Shown here: one piece after another, positions 1 to 8,129 of the stretch | Position numbering within the stretch: position 1 is the first letter of the stretch | Layout of the letters: every line of letters begins with the position of its first letter | Source: Actinokineospora auranticolor | Lineage (GTDB): Bacteria; Actinomycetota; Actinomycetes; Mycobacteriales; Pseudonocardiaceae | Direction: 5' to 3' | Assembly (NCBI RefSeq): GCF_002934265.1 | Contig: NZ_PTIX01000001.1 | Location: forward strand, 682,001-746,000 | Length of the DNA stretch: 64,000 bases | Position numbers and translations under genes: made by a program | Notes under the pieces: model-generated | The model's database searches: none | What the model was told of the DNA's origin: nothing | The model's input: only the letters and a program-made list of their open reading frames with translations

Positions 1-515
1 AGTTCCATGGCCCAGGTCCGCGCCATGGCGGCGATCCCGGCCTTGGCGGCGGCGTAGTTGGTCTGCCCGAAGTTGCCGCGCTGCCCGGCCGGTGAGCCCA
101 CCAGGACCAGGCGCCCGCCGCCCTGCTCGCGCATCCGGATCGCCGCGGCCCTGGCGCAGGTGAACGTGCCGCGCAGGTGCACCCGGACCACGTCGTCGAA
201 GTCCTCATCGGACATCTTCCACAGCACGCGGTCGCGCAGGATGCCCGCGTTGGTGACCATGACGTCCAGCCGCCCGAACTCGGCCACCGCGGTGTCCACG
301 AGGCGCTGGGCGACCTCGCTCGTGCCGACCGGCGCGACGACCACCGCGGCCCGCTCGCCCTCGGCGGTGATCGCCGCCGCGACCTCGTGCGCGGCGTCGG
401 CGTCCACGTCGTTGACCACGACCGCCGCCCCCGCCGCGGCCAGCGCCGTGGCGTACGCGCGGCCGAGCCCGCGTCCGCCGCCGGTGACCACCGCGACCTT
501 GCCTGACAGATCCAT
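1..515 (-). CDS. SDR-family NAD(P)-dependent oxidoreductase, 3' end cut by window
   Basis: The reading frame begins with ATG at 515, preceded by a GGAGGCGGAG ribosome site, and runs off the left edge, so about 171 N-terminal residues are visible. It shows a Rossmann dinucleotide motif (TGGGRGLG, residues 11-18), the NAG motif (VTNAG), a catalytic Ser in VLVGSPAG and the YAAAK active-site Tyr/Lys. This is a classical short-chain dehydrogenase of the FabG-like or acyl-CoA dehydrogenase-like kind. It is divergent from a PaaX-family regulator 92 bases away, so a role in fatty or aromatic acyl metabolism under that regulator is plausible but inferred. The substrate cannot be read from the sequence. 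Confidence 0.85.
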   Translation of the reverse strand, partial: MDLSGKVAVVTGGGRGLGRAYATALAAAGAAVVVNDVDADAAHEVAAAITAEGERAAVVVAPVGTSEVAQRLVDTAVAEFGRLDVMVTNAGILRDRVLWKMSDEDFDDVVRVHLRGTFTCARAAAIRMREQGGGRLVLVGSPAGQRGNFGQTNYAAAKAGIAAMARTWAME

Positions 516-607
516 CTCCGCCTCCCGTGCTCGTCGACCCAAAGTACGGCACTCTCGTTACGGCCGTCAATGAAGTGCCCAACGTTGGCGGCGGTTACGC
601 TGCGGCC

Positions 608-1426
608 ATGACCGACGCACCGCGGCCCCAGGCCCTGATGCTCAACTTCCTGGGCCTGCACGTGCTCGGCCGGGACGTGGCCGTCTACTCCGGCAGCGTG
701 ATCGAGGTGTTCGCGCGGGTCGGCGTGTCCGAGGAGGCCGTGCGCTCGACGCTGACCCGGATGGCGGGCCGCGGCCTGCTGGCCCGCCACCGCAGCGGTC
801 GGAAGGTCTACTTCGGACTCACCGCGCGGTCGGCCGCGGTGCTCGAGGACGGCAGGAAGCGGATCTGGGAGACCGGCGCGGTCAACCACGACACCGGCGG
901 CGACTGGACGCTGGTCGGGTTCTCGCTGCCCGACAGCCGCCGCGGCGACCGGCACGACCTGCGCACCCAGCTGAGCTGGGCGGGTTTCGGGCCGCTGCAG
1001 AACGGGCTGTGGATCGCCCCCGGCCGCCGGGACGTTGACGCGATCGTCGACCACCTGGGCCTGGCCGACCACGTGACGGTGCTGACCGCGCGCCCCACCG
1101 ACACGACCGGGTCGGCCGACCTGGTGCGCAAGGCCTTCGACACCGCGACCATCGCCGCCCGGTACACCGGGTTCCTGACCACATGGGACGTGCCCGAACC
1201 GCTGCCTGCGGTCCCCGACCACCTGGCCAGGCAACTGCTCCTGCACACCGACTGGCTCCAGGTCGTCCGCCAGGACCCGCACCTGCCCGCCGAACACCTG
1301 CCCGCCGACTGGCCCGCCAGCCCGGCCGAGCAGGTGTTCCGCCGCCTCGACGCGGACTTGCGCGGCGAGGCGGCGGACCTGGCGGCGGCGATCCTGGACG
1401 AACTCCCGGACCGCCCGCCCGCCTAG
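608..1426 (+). CDS. PaaX-family transcriptional regulator
   Basis: This 272-residue protein matches the PaaX plan. An N-terminal winged helix (residues about 5-80, with RPQALML and EEAVRSTLTRM) is followed by a central domain (DWTLVGFSLPDS) and a C-terminal helical domain ending in DELPDRPPA. PaaX proteins usually repress phenylacetate or related acyl-CoA catabolic genes and respond to CoA esters. An in-frame GTG lies at 527, but the ATG at 608 was chosen because the protein then starts just before the conserved RPQAL block and leaves a promoter gap to the divergent SDR gene. Its end overlaps the convergent hydrolase gene by 4 bases. The ligand is unknown. Confidence 0.85.
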   Translation: MTDAPRPQALMLNFLGLHVLGRDVAVYSGSVIEVFARVGVSEEAVRSTLTRMAGRGLLARHRSGRKVYFGLTARSAAVLEDGRKRIWETGAVNHDTGGDWTLVGFSLPDSRRGDRHDLRTQLSWAGFGPLQNGLWIAPGRRDVDAIVDHLGLADHVTVLTARPTDTTGSADLVRKAFDTATIAARYTGFLTTWDVPEPLPAVPDHLARQLLLHTDWLQVVRQDPHLPAEHLPADWPASPAEQVFRRLDADLRGEAADLAAAILDELPDRPPA

Positions 1427-2763
1427 CCCCTGGTCAGGGGCACGGGCCGGAAGGTGGCGTACGGGGAGAACGCGCCCAGGTCGGCGGCCTTCGCGGCCGC
1501 GTTGAGGGACGCGGGGGTGGTGCGGTCGGCCCAGGAACCGGTGTCCAGCCGGTACTCCAGGGCGCGCAGCGCAGCGAGGTAACCCGCGGGCTGGAAGGCG
1601 CAGTGGCCGCTGCCCTGCACGAAGGCCTGGCGCAGGAGGTCCTGGGAGCCCGCGCGGCGCACGCGCGTGGCGTAGGACTCCTCGTGCTCGACCGGGATCA
1701 GCTGGTCGGCCACGGTGTGGATGTTCAACTCCGGCACGGCGAGCTTGCCGGTGGCGGTCGACGTCGCGGTCAACGTCCGCACGGCGCCCGGGTCGGCCTT
1801 GATGTCGGCGCGCCGGGTGAGCCGGGTCAGGTCCGCGCGCAGGTCGAGGCCCGCCTGCCGGTACAGGGCCGTGACCTGCGCGTACTGGGGGCTGCGGGTG
1901 ATCAGTGCCGAGTAGTCGACGCCCGCGGTGGCCGCGCTGTTGCCGCCCGCGGCCAGCTCGACCTGGTAGCGGCCGGTGACGGTGAACGGCAGGACCAGTT
2001 GGATCAGCTGCGCGGCCTGCTGCCGCTGCTGGGCGGCGTAGTCGCGCGGATCGGGCGCGGTGGGGCCGGTGAACCAGGTGGGGGCGTTGTAGAAGGCGGC
2101 CGCGAGCGCGGTGCGGGCCCGGCCCTGGGCTGTGTTCTGGGCCTTCTTGGTGGCCTCGACCAGCGCGTTCGCCGCTGTCGTCGCCTGCTGGGGGTTGGCG
2201 TAGCGGACCAGTTGGACGTGCTGGTCGGCGGCCAGTAGTTCGCTGATCGCGTAGGCGCCGTCGAGTTGGTAGTCGTTCAGGCTCACACCGCCCGCGACCA
2301 GCCCGCACGTGGTGAGCGCGCCGTGGATCCGGCTCGCCCCGCGCTCCGCCTCCAGCGCGCTGACCAGCCCGCCCATCGACTGCCCCCAGGCGATGACCCG
2401 CTTGGCCTTGCCGGTGTGCGCCTCGGCGGCGGCGAGCGCGCCGAACTGGTCGTCGACGGCGGTGGCCAGCGCCCAGTCCGACGGTCCGGAGTAGGAGGAG
2501 CCGACGAGCGCGTACCCCTGGTCGAGCAGGGCGTCGTGGGTGGCGGGGTCGGGGGCGTTCTGCGGCCGCAGCGGGCCGAAGCCGTGGCTGAACAGGACGG
2601 TCGTGCCGTTGGGGTGCTCTGGCACGTCGGCGATCCAGGCCGCGCCGTCGGGGAGGGTGCTGGTGTAGTGGGTGCTGCCGGTGGCGGCGTCGGCGGCCAC
2701 CACCCCCGCGGTGACGGCGGCGGTGGCGCAGGCGGCCGCGAGCAGGGTTCTCACAGTGCGCAC
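1423..2763 (-). CDS. secreted alpha/beta hydrolase (lipase/esterase-like)
   Basis: The protein is about 446 residues. The GTG at 2763 was chosen because GGAG lies 5 bases upstream and the frame then opens with a good Sec signal peptide: RTVRT, a hydrophobic AAACATAAVTAG run and a likely cleavage after ADA. The nucleophile elbow GQSMGG, an acidic residue in TVADQLIPVEHEE and the histidine in GSGHCAF form a plausible Ser-Asp-His triad. An exported serine hydrolase of the lipase/esterase type is therefore expected. The middle section, rich in Ala and Gln, may be a lid domain. The gene has its own promoter-like sequence upstream and no obvious link to the PKS cluster. The substrate is not predictable. 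Confidence 0.75.
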   Translation of the reverse strand: MRTVRTLLAAACATAAVTAGVVAADAATGSTHYTSTLPDGAAWIADVPEHPNGTTVLFSHGFGPLRPQNAPDPATHDALLDQGYALVGSSYSGPSDWALATAVDDQFGALAAAEAHTGKAKRVIAWGQSMGGLVSALEAERGASRIHGALTTCGLVAGGVSLNDYQLDGAYAISELLAADQHVQLVRYANPQQATTAANALVEATKKAQNTAQGRARTALAAAFYNAPTWFTGPTAPDPRDYAAQQRQQAAQLIQLVLPFTVTGRYQVELAAGGNSAATAGVDYSALITRSPQYAQVTALYRQAGLDLRADLTRLTRRADIKADPGAVRTLTATSTATGKLAVPELNIHTVADQLIPVEHEESYATRVRRAGSQDLLRQAFVQGSGHCAFQPAGYLAALRALEYRLDTGSWADRTTPASLNAAAKAADLGAFSPYATFRPVPLTRG

Positions 2764-2860
2764 AGGTACTCCAGGGTGGAAGTGGTGAACTTGGCCGGAA
2801 GTCGGCCAGTGGAATGCGCGGGCCCCGTGGGATCGGGTGGCGCCGCGGTGAAGAGCCACC

Positions 2861-2890
2861 AGCATCGCCACCGACCGCGACGGCTGTCAA
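2861..2890 (-). promoter_or_regulatory. candidate housekeeping promoter for the secreted hydrolase
   Basis: On the minus strand there is TTGACA (2890-2885), an 18-base spacer and GATGCT (2866-2861), about 95 bases before the GTG start. The perfect palindrome CCGGTttttACCGG at 2893-2906 sits just upstream of the -35 and could be an operator. The rest of the 276-base gap (2764-3039) is less GC-rich than its surroundings, and I see no gene in it. Confidence 0.35.
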
Positions 2891-3039
2891 CCGCCGGTTT
2901 TTACCGGATGCGCTGGTGTGGCAGGGTTCTGCGGCGTCGACTCAGGCGGAGTCGTTTCCGGAAATGGTGAAGTTATGCGCGCAGGGCGATTTTCTGTGTG
3001 GACGCTTCTGCGTCGATCGACGGTTTGTATCGGAGCGGA

Positions 3040-3462
3040 CTAGCTATTCTTTTCCGTGGAGTTCCAATAGTCGACGGCGCCTTGCAGGACCGTGCGGAAA
3101 AGCGCGAAGTTGACCGGCTTGTAGATGTAGCTGTCCGCGCCCGCGGCGTAGCAGCGGTCGATGTCGGCCGATGTCGTCGAGGACGTCAGGACGATGATGG
3201 TGAGGTCCGCGAAGGCGGGGTCGGCGCGCACGTCGGCCAGGACCTGGTAGCCGTCGGTGGCGGGCATCGACAGGTCGAGGAACATCAGGGCGGGCCGGGG
3301 CCGGGTCGTGTCGCGCAGGCGGTCGAGGACGGTGTCGCCGTCGGGGAGGAACTCGAGCGTGAGCTCCGGGTGCGACCGGGACAGGGCGCGGTCGATGGCC
3401 TCCCGGTCGACCTCGCTGTCCTCGACGACGAGCACCAGGCGGTCGTCGGGCGCGGGCCTCAC
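3040..3462 (-). CDS. stand-alone receiver-domain response regulator, Rcp1-like
   Basis: This 140-residue protein is a single CheY-like receiver with no output domain. The acidic pair is in VVEDSE (Glu14/Asp15), the phospho-acceptor is Asp63 in FLDLSMP, the conserved Thr/Ser is in VLTSST, and Lys115 is in YKPVN. The VVED...D opening and short tail resemble Rcp1, the partner of cyanobacterial phytochrome Cph1. The GTG start overlaps the stop of the SpoIIE-type phosphatase (GTGA), so the two should be translationally coupled. The bacteriophytochrome kinase diverges from the same promoter region, so I infer that this receiver takes phosphate from that kinase. Confidence 0.85.
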   Translation of the reverse strand: MRPAPDDRLVLVVEDSEVDREAIDRALSRSHPELTLEFLPDGDTVLDRLRDTTRPRPALMFLDLSMPATDGYQVLADVRADPAFADLTIIVLTSSTTSADIDRCYAAGADSYIYKPVNFALFRTVLQGAVDYWNSTEKNS

Positions 3463-5375
3463 GCCACCAGTTCGGTCCACGCCTGGTCTCCGTTCGCGTC
3501 GGTCAGGTCGATCCGGGCCCAGCGGGCGTCGCCGGTCACCGTGGCGCGGATCTCGCCGGGGTGCTCGGCGAGGAACGCGAGGAGCTCCTCGGGCGGGGGG
3601 AGGTCCGGGTTCAGCGCCCGCACGGCGGCGGTGACGGCGTCGGTCACCTCCGCCGACGGCAGCGCGCGGTCGAGCACCGGCGGGCCGAGGTAGCGGATGG
3701 CCAGCACCGCCACGTCGTCGTTGACGTGGTAGCGGTCCGACCCGGTGAGCAGGGCGTCGACCAGTCGGGCCGTCGGCAGCGCCCGCAGCTCGCCCAGTGT
3801 CCGCGCCAGCTCCGAGTCGCCGAAGAAGCCGCCGTCGGGGTCGCGGGCCTCGATCAGGCCGTCGGAGAACAGGACCACGAGGTCGCCGGGGCGGAGCAGG
3901 TCGACCGCCGAGCGCAGCCGCAGGTCGGCGAGCACCCCGACGAGCCGACCGGTGCAGCCGCACTCGTGCACCGTTCCCTCCCGCCGCACGAGCAGCGGCG
4001 CCGGGTGCCCGGCGGCCAGCGTCTCCAGCCGCAGCCCGTCCGGCTCGACCGGGCCCAGGGTGGCGGTGGCGATGGTCAGGAACCGCGAGATGCGGTTGCG
4101 CAGCATCTTCGCGTTCAGCGTCCCCAGCGCGTGCCGGGGCGACCCGCCCTCGGCCAGCACGGTCTCCAGCGTGTGCCGGGCCAGGCCGGTCAGCGCCGCC
4201 GCGGGCGCCCCGCGACCGCACACGTCGCCCACCAGCGCGATCACCGTGCCGCCGGGCTGGTCGACCACGCCGTAGAAGTCGCCGCCGACCTCCATCGTGT
4301 GGTCCGCCGCGTTGTACCCGGCCGCCAGCTCCACGCCGGGCACCTCCGGCAGCACCGCGGGCAGCAGGTGCTGCTGCAGCGACACCACGTCGTGGCGGCG
4401 CTGCTCGTAGAGCGTCGCGTTGTCGATCGCCAGCGCCGCGCGGCTCGCGAGGTCGCGCAGCAGCCGCGTCGAGTTCCGCCTGCCCGAGCCCCGGCGGTGG
4501 AAGAACGTCAGCAGGCCCACGTCCCGGCCGCGGGCGCGGAGCACGCCGATCGTCATGGTGTCCAGCCCGACCTCGGGGGGCAGCCCGGCGGGCCGGGCCT
4601 CGTCGTCCAAACCGGACCGGTCCGCGCCGTCGACCAGCGCCTGCCCCGCCCAGCGACCCGCAGCCAGGTGCTCGGTGAGCAGGCGCTCGCGCTGGGCGTC
4701 CACGTGCGCGGCGGCGATCGGCGCCATGCCGCCGTCCTGTCGGATGTGGATCGCGGCGCCGTCGGCCAGCGCGGGCACCACCATGCGCAGCACCGCGCGC
4801 AGCGTGTCCGCGATGTCGAGCGAGGCGTCCATCCGCAGCGACGCCTCGGCCAGCAGCGCGTCGAGGGCCTGGCGGTCCTCCAGCACGCGCTGCTCGCCGA
4901 TGCGGTGGTCGGCGGCGATGACCACCTCGGTCGCCTGGGCCAGCGCGGTGGTGACCTCTGGTCGGGGCTCGTCGACGGCTATCCCGAGCACGCCCTGCCC
5001 GCGCTCGGCGGCGTCGAAGGCGACGACCAGCAGACCGGCAGCGGCCAGCCGCTCGGCCAGACCGGGGGAGAGGTCGGTCACCTCGGCCAGGGTGAGGTGG
5101 CGGATCGGGTCACCGGAGGTGAGCGCGGACACCAGCCCGCACACCTCCTCGGCCAATCCCGGCGGACCGGACTGGAGGCCGGTCGCGTCCGCCCAGCGCG
5201 TGACCTGCACCCGACCGTCCGCGCCGACCCGCACCCCGAACACCGCGCGCACACCGGGCAGCGACAGCAGACCCGTGTACAGCTCGCGCGCGAGCTGCCG
5301 CGTGCTCAACGCCCCGAACGCGGACCGCCACAGCGTGTGCAGGCGGTCCGGCCAGGAGTCCGATCTCGGGTCCAA
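3459..5375 (-). CDS. GAF-domain PP2C/SpoIIE-type protein phosphatase
   Basis: This is an RsbU-like regulator of about 638 residues. Two N-terminal GAF-like regions (the second near IHIRQDGG...GLLTFFHRR) lead through a helical linker (LYEQRRHDVVSLQQHLLP) into a SpoIIE phosphatase domain. That domain has its metal-binding residues in VGGDFYG, GDVCGRG, FSDGLIEA and NDDVAVL. A C-terminal tail of about 90 residues follows. Such phosphatases usually dephosphorylate anti-anti-sigma factors in stress or developmental switches. The TTG at 5375 was chosen because GGAG lies 7 bases upstream; an in-frame TTG at 5423 has no ribosome site. The overlap with the receiver and the divergent phytochrome suggest a light or redox input, which is inference. 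Confidence 0.85.
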   Translation of the reverse strand: MDPRSDSWPDRLHTLWRSAFGALSTRQLARELYTGLLSLPGVRAVFGVRVGADGRVQVTRWADATGLQSGPPGLAEEVCGLVSALTSGDPIRHLTLAEVTDLSPGLAERLAAAGLLVVAFDAAERGQGVLGIAVDEPRPEVTTALAQATEVVIAADHRIGEQRVLEDRQALDALLAEASLRMDASLDIADTLRAVLRMVVPALADGAAIHIRQDGGMAPIAAAHVDAQRERLLTEHLAAGRWAGQALVDGADRSGLDDEARPAGLPPEVGLDTMTIGVLRARGRDVGLLTFFHRRGSGRRNSTRLLRDLASRAALAIDNATLYEQRRHDVVSLQQHLLPAVLPEVPGVELAAGYNAADHTMEVGGDFYGVVDQPGGTVIALVGDVCGRGAPAAALTGLARHTLETVLAEGGSPRHALGTLNAKMLRNRISRFLTIATATLGPVEPDGLRLETLAAGHPAPLLVRREGTVHECGCTGRLVGVLADLRLRSAVDLLRPGDLVVLFSDGLIEARDPDGGFFGDSELARTLGELRALPTARLVDALLTGSDRYHVNDDVAVLAIRYLGPPVLDRALPSAEVTDAVTAAVRALNPDLPPPEELLAFLAEHPGEIRATVTGDARWARIDLTDANGDQAWTELVA

Positions 5376-5491
5376 CTTCCCTCTCCGGTCGGTGTTCGGC
5401 GCGCGGCGGGGACGCCGCGCCAACTGTACGGTTTAGTCGAACAGCGGACCGGACGCCGGATGACCGGCCGCCCGGCCAGGAAGCGGACCGC

Positions 5492-7693
5492 GTGGGCGAC
5501 GACTCGACATGGCAGCCGGACGAGCGCGACCGGGCGGCGGAGGTCGAGTCGGGGACGCCGTTCGACCTGTCGGTATGCCTGAACGAGCCCATCCACCGCC
5601 TCGGCGGCATCCAGTCCTACGGGACGCTGGTCGCCGTCGCCGCGGACGGCCGGGTCGAGGTCGCCGCCACCAACGCCGGTGCCGTGCTCGGGATCACCGA
5701 CCCGGTCGGGCTCCCGGCCGACGCCGTGTTCGGTGTGGAGGGGCTGGCGGCGGTCCACCGCACGCTCGCGGCACCGACCGGCGACCGCGGCCTGCTGAGC
5801 CTGGCCGTGGCGGGCCGCGAGTTCGACGCGACGGTGTACCGGGCGGACGGTCGCGTCGTGGTCGAGCTGGAACCGCCCGTCGACGAGCGGCCGTTCGTGT
5901 TCTCCCGGTTCTACCCGGCCGTGCGCACCGCGCTGACCAGGCTCCAGCACGGTCGCACGGTGGTCGACGTGTGCGCCGCCGCGGTCGCCGAGATCCGCGC
6001 GCTGACCGGCTACGACCGGGTCGTGGCGTACCGGTTCGAGGGCCCGGCCGGGCCGGGTGAGGTGGTCGCCGAGTCGGTCGCGGACGGGCTGGAGCCGTGG
6101 CTCGGGCTGTGGTTCCCGGCGACGGACATCCCGCCCCAGGCGCGGCGGCTCTACGAGCGCAACTGGATCCGGGTCATCCACGACGTCGACGACGACACCG
6201 CGTCGCTGGTGCCCGCCGTGGCCGAGCCGCTGGACCTGTCGGACTCGACGCTGCGCACGGTGTCCGGCTTCCACCTGGAGTACCTGCGCAACATCGGGGT
6301 CCGGTCGTCGATGTCGGTGTCGCTGCTCGACCGGGGACGGCTGTGGGGGCTCATCGCCTGCCACGGCCTGGCGCCGCGGCGGCTCGGCGCCGAGGTCCGG
6401 GCGGCGTGCGAGTTCTTCGGCGTCACCCTGTCGCTGCAGCTGGCGGCGGTGCAGGACGCGGAGGCCGAGCGGGCGCGGCAGCGGGCCCGGTCCGCGCTGC
6501 TCGCCCTGGTCACCGAGCTGCCCGACGCGCTGCTCGACCACGGCGCCGAGCTGGCCGACCTGGTCCGGGCCGACGCCGTCGCGCTGCGGCTCGACGGCCG
6601 GTCGTCGCCGCTGGTGGACGCGCTGGTCGAGCACCTGCCGCCGCTCGCGGCGGGGGAGGTGTGGGGCTGCGAGAGCCTGGCCGAGCTGGACCCGGCGCTG
6701 GGCCGGTACGCCGACGAGGTCAGCGGTGTGCTGGTGCTGGCCCTCGACCGGCCCGGTGACCTGGTCGTCTGGACGCGGCGTGAGCGCCGGGCGGCGCGGA
6801 CCTGGGCGACGGACCCGGAGCGGCCGGTGCGGGTGGGTCCGCGCGGCCAGCGGCTGACGCCGCGCGGGTCGTCGGCGGTGTACCGGGCCGTGGTGCGGGG
6901 CCGGTGCCTGCCGTGGACGACCGCGGACGAGGCGGTGGCCGTCGAGTTCGGCAACGCCGTGCGCGCCGCCGCCGTGCGCCGGGCCGCCCACCTGTCGGCG
7001 TTGAACGACGAACTGCGGCGCGCGAACGAGGACCTGGACACCTTCACCCACGTCGCGGCGCACGAGATGAAGGAACCCTTGCGCGGCATCGCCACCACCG
7101 CCGCCTTCATCACCGAGGACGCCCCCACCCTCGACCCCACCACGACCCGCCGCCTGGGCACCATCCAGAACCTCGCCCAGCGGATGGACGAACTGATCAA
7201 CAGCCTGCTGCACTTCGCCCAACTGGGCCAAGCCGACCTCCGCCGGGAACCGGTCGACCTGCGCGAGGCCACCGAACGCGCCCTGGAGATCGCAGGCGGC
7301 CGACTCGCCGAACAGGACGTGACCGTCACCCTGCCCCCACCAGGCACCACCCTCCCCGCCGACCCGGAACGACTACAGGAAATCCTGGTCAACCTCCTGG
7401 TCAACGCGGCCAAATACGCCCGAACAGAACCCCCGCGCACGGTCGAGGTAGGCATGGCCGAGGACGCGGTCTACATACGCGACAACGGAATCGGCATCCC
7501 CGACGCATACCGAGAAGACGTCCTCCGACTGTTCCGCCGCCTCCACCCCCGCAACGCCCGCGGCGGTGGGCACGGCGCGGGACTGGCGATCGTCGACCGC
7601 ATCGTGGCGCGGCATGGTGGGAGGTTGTGGGTGGAGTCGGAACTGGGACAGGGGACCGCGGTGTGGTTCACCCTGACCCCGTCGTCCACTTAG
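5492..7693 (+). CDS. bacteriophytochrome sensor histidine kinase
   Basis: This 733-residue protein has the order PAS, GAF, PHY, HisKA, HATPase. Cys29 in VCLNEPIH sits where biliverdin-linked bacteriophytochromes carry their chromophore cysteine, followed by GGIQSYGTL. The GAF domain has PATDIPPQAR (Asp212), a variant of the PxSDIP signature. The PHY tongue is recognisable by PRGSS and GRCLPW. The kinase has the H-box AAHEMKEPLRG (His524), an N-box (NLLVNAAKY) and G-boxes (DNGIGI, GGGHGAGLAI). The GTG start has AGGAAG upstream. It should sense red/far-red light through biliverdin and phosphorylate a receiver, most likely the divergent Rcp1-like protein. No heme oxygenase gene lies in the window. 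Confidence 0.92.
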   Translation: MGDDSTWQPDERDRAAEVESGTPFDLSVCLNEPIHRLGGIQSYGTLVAVAADGRVEVAATNAGAVLGITDPVGLPADAVFGVEGLAAVHRTLAAPTGDRGLLSLAVAGREFDATVYRADGRVVVELEPPVDERPFVFSRFYPAVRTALTRLQHGRTVVDVCAAAVAEIRALTGYDRVVAYRFEGPAGPGEVVAESVADGLEPWLGLWFPATDIPPQARRLYERNWIRVIHDVDDDTASLVPAVAEPLDLSDSTLRTVSGFHLEYLRNIGVRSSMSVSLLDRGRLWGLIACHGLAPRRLGAEVRAACEFFGVTLSLQLAAVQDAEAERARQRARSALLALVTELPDALLDHGAELADLVRADAVALRLDGRSSPLVDALVEHLPPLAAGEVWGCESLAELDPALGRYADEVSGVLVLALDRPGDLVVWTRRERRAARTWATDPERPVRVGPRGQRLTPRGSSAVYRAVVRGRCLPWTTADEAVAVEFGNAVRAAAVRRAAHLSALNDELRRANEDLDTFTHVAAHEMKEPLRGIATTAAFITEDAPTLDPTTTRRLGTIQNLAQRMDELINSLLHFAQLGQADLRREPVDLREATERALEIAGGRLAEQDVTVTLPPPGTTLPADPERLQEILVNLLVNAAKYARTEPPRTVEVGMAEDAVYIRDNGIGIPDAYREDVLRLFRRLHPRNARGGGHGAGLAIVDRIVARHGGRLWVESELGQGTAVWFTLTPSST

Positions 7694-7919
7694 GCCTCGA
7701 CGAACCGCTGTCGGGTGTGCCTGGAGAGGAGGAGGTCCACCGGCACGCTAGGCCACGGATGCCCGTCCGGCGCGCCGGGCCGTGGGCGTCCGGCCGCGAC
7801 GAAGTCGCCGTACTCGCTGTCGACGACGGCCTGGTTGACCCAGCGCCCGCCGAGAACTGCTCGACCGACTTCCCGCGCCGCAGGGCGCCCACGAGGTAGG
7901 ACTCCGCACGGTATCGCAC
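7690..7919 (-). pseudogene. frameshifted small hypothetical gene
   Basis: Reading from GTG at 7919, the frame gives a protein-like start (VRYRAESYLVGALRRGKSVEQF) only up to about 7855. Continuing after one missing base restores a natural-looking sequence (GGRWVNQAVVDSEYGDFVAAG, then VPVDLLLSRHTRQRFVEA) with a stop at 7690. The 230-base length is one short of a multiple of three. I read this as a gene of about 76 codons broken by a single-base deletion, or a sequencing error. The stop overlaps the end of the phytochrome gene, convergently. I do not know the family. The following stretch to 8129 holds no gene I can support. Confidence 0.4.
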
Positions 7920-8129
7920 CTGGTCACGCTACCGCGAGCCACCGACAGGCTCGAGCCGCGCTGGTGATCACGGGGTGGCGGTGGCCCGGGTCACGGGGGC
8001 CTGCTGTCGGTTCGCCACTGGGTGGGATGGGGCTCGGGGGATTAGGGACCTCTTTAGTGGTGCTTCCTAGCGTTGTCGGAGTCCCGGAGTCGGGGCGGGA
8101 ATCCTCGGCAATTCCGGGAGGGACGGACG

